Shown: positions 1-5,291 of the stretch, one piece after another
How positions within the stretch are numbered: the stretch's first letter is position 1
Layout: each line of letters begins with the position of its first letter
Assembly: GCA_002470165.1 (NCBI GenBank)
Contig: DKNF01000024.1
Coordinates: forward strand, 1-5,719
Direction: 5' to 3'
From: Betaproteobacteria bacterium UBA7395
Lineage (GTDB): Bacteria; Pseudomonadota; Gammaproteobacteria; Burkholderiales; Rhodocyclaceae
DNA length: 5,719 bases
The notes under the pieces: model-generated
What the model was told of the DNA's origin: nothing
Database searches by the model: none
What the model saw: the letters and a program-made list of their open reading frames with translations, nothing else
Program-made: the position numbers and the translations under genes

Positions 1-416
1 GCTTTGCCGTGGTCGCCGACGAGGTGCGCAAGCTGGCCGAACGGACCAGCGTTGCCACCCGCGAGATCGGCGAGCGTATCGAGGGCGTCAGGCACGAGGT
101 CGACGGGATGATTGCCGCCATGGCGCAGACCCGTGACGAGGCGACGGCCAGCCTGAGCGATGCCGGCGAGGCGGTTGGCGAATTGCGCCGGGTCGAGGAA
201 AACGCCCAGCGCACGCTGGAACTGATCCGCGATATCGCGGCTGCCAGCCGCGAACAGAGCGAGGCCGGGCAGAACATCGCCCGCGACATCGAGCAGGTGG
301 CGCAACTGGCCGATGCCAACGAGCATCTGGTCAGCGAGAACAGCGAACTGTCGCGTTACCTGAGCGAGCTGGCCGGGCAGTTGAACGGCGCCCTGAACCA
401 ATATCAATACGAGTGA
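1..416 (+). CDS. Methyl-accepting chemotaxis protein, C-terminal fragment (5' end outside window)
   Basis: This is the end of a chemoreceptor signalling domain, the cytoplasmic coiled-coil hairpin that binds CheW and CheA and sets kinase activity. The first whole codon is at base 3 and reading opens with FAVVADEVRKLAERT, the strongly conserved stretch just after the hairpin tip in MCPs. The rest is a long heptad-patterned helix with the usual return-helix features: T-REIGERIEGV, then the methylation-helix type segment AAASREQSEAGQNIARDIEQV. The protein ends in QYQYE, so there is no NWETF-type CheR/CheB tether pentapeptide. The sensor domain, membrane segments and HAMP lie upstream and cannot be seen, so the ligand is unknown. 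The stop at 414-416 is seven bases before the next start, which implies co-transcription with the NIT-like gene. The family call is secure; the particular receptor class is not determinable. Confidence 0.95.
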   Translation, partial: FAVVADEVRKLAERTSVATREIGERIEGVRHEVDGMIAAMAQTRDEATASLSDAGEAVGELRRVEENAQRTLELIRDIAAASREQSEAGQNIARDIEQVAQLADANEHLVSENSELSRYLSELAGQLNGALNQYQYE

Positions 417-423
417 GGCAGCC

Positions 424-1314
424 ATGGATTGGGTCATTTATTCGCTCCTGGGCGCAGCCGTGCTGATCGCGCTGCTGACGCTGGCGCAGCATCACCGGCA
501 CAGTCGGCGCGACGCCGGCCAGTCGCTCGAACTCAACCTCGACGCCTGCCGGACCTTGCTGGCGCTGACGGCGCATTTTCAGCAGCACCGCGGCATGAGC
601 TCGGCCTGGCTGGCTGGCGACAAGGGATTCGGCAGCAAGCTGGAGAGCAAGGCACGGGAAATCGAGGGCCTGTTCCAGGCACTGCGGCCGCTGGCCGACA
701 GCGAGTCCGGCAAACCCCATCCCTGCCTGACGGCCAATGAGCTGAGCCTGTTCCGGCATCGCTGGGGCGGATTGCGCGAACGCCTGGGGCAGTTGTCGGT
801 CGAGCAGAGCATCGTCGAGCACAGCCAGTTGATCGAGCAGTTGCTGCGCTGGCTGGCCGCGCTTGGCGAAGCCCGCCTTGAGCCCTTGGTCGCCGGGCGC
901 GGCGAACGCAATCTGGTGCGCAACTACGCCACCCGCCTGCCGGCGCTGACCGAATGCCTGGGCCAGGCGCGTGCCGTCGGCCTGAGCGTGACGACGCGCG
1001 GTAGCTGCTCGGCGGTTGCCCGGGTGCGGCTGCTGTTCCTGATCGGCCGGGCCGAATCCATCCTCAAGCAGGCCGGCGAGGGTGGGGCGATGAACCGCAA
1101 GGCCGAGCATGCCGTTCAGCACATGGTGCGCTTGCTGCGCCAGCGGGTGCTCGGCACCGGCGGGGTGACGGTCGGCGCTCAGGAATATTTCGACGACGCA
1201 ACGCGAGCGGTCGATGCGGTTTTTGCGTGGATTGCTGACAACGGCCGGGTGTTGTCCGATGCCGGGATCGGTGTATCGGCCGGGCGCCCGGGGGGGGGTT
1301 ATGCGCTTTCCTGA
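424..1314 (+). CDS. Membrane-anchored protein with nitrate/nitrite-sensing (NIT)-like helical domain
   Basis: A 296-residue protein. Residues about 4-21 (VIYSLLGAAVLIALLTLA) form one hydrophobic membrane segment, followed at once by a His/Arg-rich stretch (HHRHSRR), which by the positive-inside rule puts the rest in the cytoplasm. The remainder is all-helical. Two spots resemble the paired arginine helices of NIT domains (known from Klebsiella NasR): FQQHRGMSSAWLAG near residues 52-65 and TTRGSCSAVA near 190-199. I see no kinase, GGDEF, HAMP or MCP domain, so any output must go through a partner, plausibly the MCP encoded seven bases upstream. The ATG has GAGG at 415-418 with a five-base spacing. 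The last ten codons run through a nine-G tract, so the exact C-terminus depends on that tract. NIT assignment is from pattern only; a different helical-bundle sensor is possible. The ligand is unproven. Confidence 0.72.
   Translation: MDWVIYSLLGAAVLIALLTLAQHHRHSRRDAGQSLELNLDACRTLLALTAHFQQHRGMSSAWLAGDKGFGSKLESKAREIEGLFQALRPLADSESGKPHPCLTANELSLFRHRWGGLRERLGQLSVEQSIVEHSQLIEQLLRWLAALGEARLEPLVAGRGERNLVRNYATRLPALTECLGQARAVGLSVTTRGSCSAVARVRLLFLIGRAESILKQAGEGGAMNRKAEHAVQHMVRLLRQRVLGTGGVTVGAQEYFDDATRAVDAVFAWIADNGRVLSDAGIGVSAGRPGGGYALS
1290..1298 (+). repeat. Homopolymer run of nine G inside the 3' end of the NIT-like gene
   Basis: Nine consecutive G lie in codons 289-292 of the NIT-like gene, giving Pro-Gly-Gly-Gly just before the stop at 1312. 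Losing one G would read into another frame that stays open to a stop at 1403-1405 and add roughly 30 residues; gaining one G would give a stop a few codons later. The run is long enough to slip during replication, and also long enough to be miscalled in sequencing. Confidence 0.85.
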
Positions 1315-1437
1315 ATTGATTGCACCGTATTGGTGCGCCGCTGTTTGGAAACTGACGAATTGTTATGGTTTTCCCGGAAATATTGCGAAAAGTGCTTCAA
1401 TTTGAGCAGGCAAGGTTTTTGCTAATGATTCATCGTA
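1315..1437. other. AT-richer intergenic gap before the GGDEF-EAL gene
   Basis: These 123 bases are visibly richer in A and T than the flanking genes, as expected of a promoter region. A small perfect hairpin lies at 1322-1336 (GCACC, loop GTATT, GGTGC), but no T tract follows, so it is a poor terminator. I cannot fit a convincing sigma-70 promoter with a 16-18 base spacer; the nearest -10-like element is TAATGA at 1423-1428, with only a weak -35 candidate. No good Shine-Dalgarno sits 5-10 bases before the ATG at 1438. No gene or RNA is recognised here. Confidence 0.5.
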
Positions 1438-3600
1438 ATGACTCAATGTATCTGCATCGTGAACGATATTGCATCACCCAACGGTTTTCTTCCTGTCCTG
1501 CGCAAGCGTCGTGAATCAGCCTGGAATGGCATCGACACCGACCGCGTGCTGCAGGTACTTGTGCACAACCTGGAGGGGATGGTCTTTCGCTGCGCCATCG
1601 ACGAGCAGTGGACGATGCACTTCGTCAGCGACGGCAGTCGCGAGCTGACCGGTTATTGCCCGGACGAACTCGAACACAACAAGGTCACGTCGCTGGAGGT
1701 GATCACCCATCCCGAAGACCGGGCTCAGGTGCGGCGGGTGATTTCCGCAGCGATGGCCGGCAGCGGCCGCTATCGCGCCCAGTACCGGATCGTGCATCGG
1801 CGCGGGGCGGTCAAGTGGGTGCTCGAGCGCGGTGCTGTGGTGTTCGACGAGAAAGGACAGCGGGTACTCGAAGGCTTCATCGAAGATATCACCGAGCAGG
1901 TCGAGAGCCAGCGTCAACTGGCCGATGCCGAGCTGCGCTACCGCAGCATTTTCGAGGATTCCGTGGTCGGCATGTTCCAGACCTCGATCGACGGTCATTA
2001 CCTTGCCGCCAACCGGGCGCTCGCCGAACTCTATGGCTACGAGAATCCGGCGGCGCTGATCGCCGGCCTGTCCGACATCGCCGGCCGACTCTACGTCGAG
2101 GCCGGGCGACGCGAGGAATTCAAGACCCTGATCCGCGAGCACGGACGGGTGACCGATTTCGAATCCGAGGTCTATCGCCGCGACGGCAGCCGCATCTGGA
2201 TTTCCGAACATGCCCACGTGGTGTACAGCCCCGAGGGTGAGGCGCTGTATTACGAAGGGACGGTCGAGGATGTGACCGCCCAGCACAATTACCGGCAACA
2301 ACTCGAATACCAGGCGACGCACGATCCGCTGACCGGGCTGCCCAACCGTAACCTGCTCCAGGACCGCCTGCAGCAATTGCTCAACCTGGCCCAGCGTCGG
2401 GGAACCAAGGGCTCGCTGGCTTTCGTCGATCTCGACAACTTCAAGCTGATCAACGACAGCCTGGGGCATGGTGCCGGCGACAAACTGCTGGTCGAAGTGG
2501 CCCGCCGACTCAAATCCTGCCTGCGCGATACCGATACCGTCGCCCGTTACGGCGGCGACGAATTCGTGCTCATCCTTGGCGACGACGGCGGCCTCAGTGA
2601 CACCTTGCACATCCTGCGCCGGGTTCGTAACGCGATTGGCGAACCGGTCATGCTCGACGGCCAGGAAGTCCGCGTCGATTGCAGCATCGGTGTCAGTGTC
2701 TTCCCCGACGACGGTGCCGACCTCGGTGTCCTGCTCCGCCATGCGGACGCGGCCATGCATCATGCCAAGAAACTGGGCAAAGGGCAGTTCCAGTTCTACA
2801 CCGAGTCGCTGAATGCCGAGGCGCGCGACCGTCTGGCGCTCGACTCGGCGCTGCGCCGGGCAGTCGAGCAGGAGGAGTTGCACGTCGTCTATCAACCCAA
2901 GGTCGATGCCCGGGGCCGTCCCTTCGGTTTCGAGGCCCTGGTCCGCTGGGAGAGCGCCGAATTCGGCAGCGTGTCGCCGGTGCGTTTCATTCCGCTGGCC
3001 GAAGAGAATGGCCTGATCGGCCAACTGACGGTTTTCGTGCTGCGCACCGCCTGCCGGGAAGCGGCCAGGTGGCGGGCTGCCGGCCACGGGCATCTGCGCG
3101 TGGCGGTCAATATTTCGCCCAGCCTGTTCCGGGAAAAGGACCTGGCTGCGCTGGTCCGCACCGTCCTCGCAGAAGCCGGACTGCCGCCGGAAAACCTCGA
3201 ACTCGAGATCACCGAGGGTGTGCTGATGGGCGACGTCCAGCGCACGCTGGCCGTGCTCAATGAACTGAAGGCGATGGGCGTCTACATCGCGGTCGACGAC
3301 TTCGGCACCGGTTACTCCTCGCTTGCCTACCTCAAGCGTTTCCCGATCGACATCCTCAAGGTCGACCGCTCCTTCGTGCTCGAATGCGATCAAGGCAATG
3401 GCGGACTGGCCATCACCCGCGCCATCGTCTCGCTGGCGCACAGCCTGAATCTGCGGGTGGTCGCCGAAGGCGTGGAAAAGCAGACTCAACTGGCGGTGCT
3501 CAACGCGCTCGGCTGCCAGGAGTTTCAAGGCTACCTGTTTGCCCGGCCGATGCCGGCAGTGCAACTGGCGGGCTATCTCGACGAAGCCGGATCACGGTGA
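1438..3600 (+). CDS. PAS-PAS-GGDEF-EAL cyclic-di-GMP synthase/phosphodiesterase
   Basis: A 720-residue soluble protein that makes and/or breaks the second messenger c-di-GMP. Two PAS/PAC sensor domains come first, at about 37-157 (with HPEDRAQVRRV and EGFIEDITEQ) and about 164-282 (YRSIFEDSVVGMFQTSIDG, ending in YYEGTVEDVTAQ). The diguanylate cyclase domain starts near 292 (HDPLTGLPNRN) and has an intact GGDEF at 372-376, plus the inhibitory I-site RxxD at 363-366, five residues before it. The phosphodiesterase domain, about 470-713, has EAL at 499-501, Asn558, Glu590, DDFGTG at 620-625, Lys641, Glu680 and Gln697, the expected metal and catalytic set. Neither activity can be dismissed from sequence; which dominates is unknown. 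I see no membrane segment or signal peptide, and the PAS ligands are unknown. The ATG at 1438 lacks a clear Shine-Dalgarno; in-frame GTG codons at 1459 and 1546 are alternatives, the second sitting at the start of PAS1. Confidence 0.96.
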   Translation: MTQCICIVNDIASPNGFLPVLRKRRESAWNGIDTDRVLQVLVHNLEGMVFRCAIDEQWTMHFVSDGSRELTGYCPDELEHNKVTSLEVITHPEDRAQVRRVISAAMAGSGRYRAQYRIVHRRGAVKWVLERGAVVFDEKGQRVLEGFIEDITEQVESQRQLADAELRYRSIFEDSVVGMFQTSIDGHYLAANRALAELYGYENPAALIAGLSDIAGRLYVEAGRREEFKTLIREHGRVTDFESEVYRRDGSRIWISEHAHVVYSPEGEALYYEGTVEDVTAQHNYRQQLEYQATHDPLTGLPNRNLLQDRLQQLLNLAQRRGTKGSLAFVDLDNFKLINDSLGHGAGDKLLVEVARRLKSCLRDTDTVARYGGDEFVLILGDDGGLSDTLHILRRVRNAIGEPVMLDGQEVRVDCSIGVSVFPDDGADLGVLLRHADAAMHHAKKLGKGQFQFYTESLNAEARDRLALDSALRRAVEQEELHVVYQPKVDARGRPFGFEALVRWESAEFGSVSPVRFIPLAEENGLIGQLTVFVLRTACREAARWRAAGHGHLRVAVNISPSLFREKDLAALVRTVLAEAGLPPENLELEITEGVLMGDVQRTLAVLNELKAMGVYIAVDDFGTGYSSLAYLKRFPIDILKVDRSFVLECDQGNGGLAITRAIVSLAHSLNLRVVAEGVEKQTQLAVLNALGCQEFQGYLFARPMPAVQLAGYLDEAGSR

Positions 3601-3686
3601 ATTTCCCACATGGCACTTTTGCCGTCCGGAACTTTCGGAAAAGCTTGATATCCGTCACTACCGTGAACACCGGCTTCTGCTAACCT

Positions 3687-3714
3687 GCCGAACTATTCAA
3701 ACAATAGTTTTGGC
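3687..3714 (+). promoter_or_regulatory. Inverted repeat / stem-loop directly before the BLUF Shine-Dalgarno
   Basis: A perfect seven-base inverted repeat, AACTATT (3691-3697) and AATAGTT (3703-3709), flanks the five-base loop CAAAC. The stem can be lengthened by a G-T pair and, past one bulged T, by GCC (3687-3689) pairing with GGC (3712-3714). It ends one base before the AAGGGAG ribosome site. In DNA it could be an operator for a dimeric regulator; in RNA it could be a leader hairpin that affects translation or stability. As a terminator it would be weak, because the AT-rich stem is followed by only a few T. Confidence 0.5.
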
Positions 3715-3721
3715 AAGGGAG
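3715..3721 (+). promoter_or_regulatory. Shine-Dalgarno of the BLUF gene
   Basis: AAGGGAG lies eight bases before the ATG at 3730. It supports that start, which also gives the correct short N-terminus for a BLUF domain (MPFTQIVYES). It sits directly next to the stem-loop at 3687-3714. Confidence 0.75.
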
Positions 3722-3729
3722 CGCAGCAC

Positions 3730-4155
3730 ATGCCATTCACGCAAATCGTATATGAGAGCCTGGCCAGCGATAAGTTGACCGAAGCGGATGTTCTGGACAT
3801 CCTCCGCCTGTCACAAACGCGCAATAACCAGGCGGGAGTTTCCGGCATCCTGCTTTTCCGGGGGCGTCGTTTCCTGCAGTTCCTCGAAGGGCCCAAGGCT
3901 GAGGTCGAAGCGCTGTATGCTCGCATCGAGCGCGATCCACGCCACCGTGAATTGCGCATCCTGTCGCACACAAACGGGGAGCAGTTGCTGATGCCGACCT
4001 GGGCGATGGCTTATGTTTCGCCGACTTTCGAGCGCCGCCAAGAGGATCCCTTCGTGCTTGGCCGTCAGCAGGCGCTCAATGTCTGCGAGTTGTTGCCGGA
4101 AGAGATTGCCCGGCCTTTTCTCGACTTGCTCAATGATGAATCGGAGGCCGTGTGA
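3730..4155 (+). CDS. BLUF-domain blue-light photoreceptor (short, single domain)
   Basis: A 141-residue FAD-binding blue-light sensor of the BLUF family. The key residues line up with Rhodobacter AppA at the same spacing: Tyr8 (AppA Tyr21), Asn32 (Asn45), Gln50 (Gln63), Trp91 (Trp104) and Met93 (Met106). Supporting motifs are the N-terminal IVYES strand, NNQAGVSGILLF at 32-43, FLQFLEGP at 48-55 and the DPRHRELRIL strand at 69-78. After the domain, residues about 100-141 form a short charged helical tail and there is no attached output domain, as in the PixD/Slr1694 and TePixD class. Such proteins signal by binding a partner protein. The next gene overlaps this one by four bases (stop TGA at 4153-4155), so its product is the obvious candidate partner. 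The intact Tyr/Gln/Asn set argues for a working photocycle. Family call very secure; the biological output is inferred. Confidence 0.96.
   Translation: MPFTQIVYESLASDKLTEADVLDILRLSQTRNNQAGVSGILLFRGRRFLQFLEGPKAEVEALYARIERDPRHRELRILSHTNGEQLLMPTWAMAYVSPTFERRQEDPFVLGRQQALNVCELLPEEIARPFLDLLNDESEAV
4143..4147 (+). promoter_or_regulatory. Shine-Dalgarno for the pseudo-receiver gene, inside the BLUF gene
   Basis: GGAGG ends four bases before the GTG at 4152 and lies within the last codons of the BLUF gene. It supports the GTG start and the four-base stop/start overlap, an arrangement typical of translational coupling. Confidence 0.7.
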
Positions 4156-5279
4156 GTGGACGACTGAGGATTTTTTGTGTCGATGATGACGTGATGTCCG
4201 ATGTCATCCTCGAATCAGTATTTGCCGACGAGTACGAAGTCGAGTTTTTCACCTCGGCGGAAGGCTGCATGCGGCGACTGGCAGCCCAGCGACCGGATAT
4301 CCTGTTGCTCAATGTCACGCTGCCCGATCATGATGGTTTTGCCTTGTGTCGCGAACTCAAATTGCGTGCCGATACGGCGGCTATCCCGGTGGTTTTCATC
4401 GCACACAATGCATTGCCGGAATTTCGCCTGACCGGCTATGAAGCAGGCGGTGAGGATTTCATCGTCAAGCCGTATGTGATTGATGAAGTTCGCTACCAGA
4501 TCCGTTGCATCAGGGATCGTATCGAGCAGCGCGAACTGATGACGCAGCAACTGGCCAGTTCTGAGGAATTGAGTTCGTTGTTGCTGTCGAACATGGATGA
4601 ATATGCCGCGCTGATCAAGTTCATGCGGGCGCTGAACGAGAGTCCGGACGCCGAAGCCGTTGCGCAGGCGGTACTCGGCATGCTGCACAGTTTCCGGCTG
4701 CAGGGGGCGGTCCAGGTCCGCATGCCCAGCCTGACTTTTACCCTGGGCGATGCGGGTCGCGATCATCCGATGGAAACCGGAACCATCGCGCATGTAGCGA
4801 AACTGGACCGGATTTTCCAGTTCAAGCGTTGCAGTGCCTACAATTTCGATCACCTGACCGTGCTCGTTAACAACATGCCAATCGCCGATGCCGATCTTTG
4901 CGGTCGTTTGCGTGACCATCTGGCGATTGGTGCCGAAATGGCCGATGCACGTATTCAGGCGATGGTCGCGGATCAGCGCTTCCGCCTGACACAGAACGGT
5001 ATCGTCGAACTATTGCCGGATATTCAACAAACCATTCACGATTGCGTGACACATGCCGAACTGGCTCGTCGTGAGGCCGTTACCCAGGTTCGTGAATTGA
5101 TGGATCAGCTGGTGATTTCCTTCACGCCGCTCGGGCTGAGTTCGGAACTGGAGGAGGAAATTTCGGCGATGGTGATGGAAAAGGCACAGGGGCTGATCAA
5201 GATTTTCGATAATACGGGCGAGACAACGGCGACGCTGGGCAGCCTTGAGGAACGTCTGCGCGCCATGCTCAAAGGCTGA
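4152..5279 (+). CDS. Response-regulator-like protein with degenerate receiver and GAF-like/helical C-terminus
   Basis: A 375-residue protein. Residues 5-120 are a CheY-type receiver: acidic cluster DDD at 11-13, LPDHDGF at 57-63, and conserved Lys106 in VKPY. Two active-site positions are changed. The phosphoacceptor Asp is Asn54 (codon AAT at 4311-4313; LLLNV instead of LLLDV), and the switch Thr/Ser is Ala84 (FIAHN, GCA at 4401-4403). Normal phosphotransfer therefore looks impossible. A helical, probably coiled-coil linker covers about 120-150. Residues about 150-285 look like a GAF-type fold (FDHLTVLVNNMP at 232-243, CGRLRDHLA soon after), and about 285-375 are helical and charged. I see no DNA-binding, GGDEF, EAL, kinase or HD-GYP motif. 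GTG start with GGAGG four bases upstream; the gene overlaps the BLUF gene and a terminator follows its stop. It is probably the partner of the BLUF protein. The receiver call is secure, the GAF-like call moderate, and the function unknown. Confidence 0.85.
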   Translation: MSGRLRIFCVDDDVMSDVILESVFADEYEVEFFTSAEGCMRRLAAQRPDILLLNVTLPDHDGFALCRELKLRADTAAIPVVFIAHNALPEFRLTGYEAGGEDFIVKPYVIDEVRYQIRCIRDRIEQRELMTQQLASSEELSSLLLSNMDEYAALIKFMRALNESPDAEAVAQAVLGMLHSFRLQGAVQVRMPSLTFTLGDAGRDHPMETGTIAHVAKLDRIFQFKRCSAYNFDHLTVLVNNMPIADADLCGRLRDHLAIGAEMADARIQAMVADQRFRLTQNGIVELLPDIQQTIHDCVTHAELARREAVTQVRELMDQLVISFTPLGLSSELEEEISAMVMEKAQGLIKIFDNTGETTATLGSLEERLRAMLKG

Positions 5280-5289
5280 GCTTTTTTTT
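5267..5289 (+). terminator. Rho-independent terminator ending the BLUF/pseudo-receiver unit
   Basis: GCTCA (5267-5271), loop AAGGC, TGAGC (5277-5281), then eight T at 5282-5289. The hairpin uses the stop codon of the pseudo-receiver gene (TGA 5277-5279). A longer alternative pairs AGCCTTGAG (5241-5249) with the CTCAAAGGCT stretch at 5268-5277, with one bulge. The T tract lies on the plus strand only, so it serves the plus-strand unit and not convergent recJ, whose stop is two bases beyond the T run. Confidence 0.75.
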
Positions 5290-5291
5290 CC

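Larger units (their letters stand above)
3601..3729. other. Intergenic region between the GGDEF-EAL and BLUF genes
   Basis: A 129-base gap with lower GC than the upstream gene. It contains no convincing intrinsic terminator for the upstream gene and no promoter I can define with confidence; TTGATA at 3645-3650 is a good -35 match, but nothing at a normal spacing resembles a -10 box. Its 3' end holds the stem-loop and Shine-Dalgarno listed separately. The BLUF unit may therefore have its own promoter or be partly read through from the c-di-GMP gene. Confidence 0.5.

Noticed and set aside
331..1122. Open frame of 263 codons on the minus strand opposite the MCP end and NIT-like gene
   Set aside because: Antisense shadow. 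The plus-strand frame has an anchor, a Shine-Dalgarno and a domain pattern; the antisense product is rich in Gln, Arg and Ala with no motif.
1322..1336. Small hairpin considered as terminator of the MCP/NIT-like unit
   Set aside because: The five-pair stem is not followed by a T tract, so intrinsic termination is unlikely.
1516..3564. Open frame of 682 codons on the minus strand opposite the GGDEF-EAL gene
   Set aside because: It is a shadow of a GC-rich gene: the plus strand has continuous PAS, GGDEF and EAL motifs, and the antisense product shows no recognisable domain and has low-complexity composition.
3611..3624. TGGCAC followed by TTGCC, considered as a sigma-54 promoter
   Set aside because: The spacing between the GG and GC elements is several bases too short for sigma-54.
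3645..3684. TTGATA with downstream TGCTAAC, considered as a sigma-70 promoter for the BLUF gene
   Set aside because: The spacer would be about 28 bases, far beyond 16-18, and no better -10 box lies at the right distance.
4215..4919. Open frame of 234 codons on the minus strand opposite the pseudo-receiver gene
   Set aside because: It lies within a clear receiver-domain gene and has no recognisable domain of its own.
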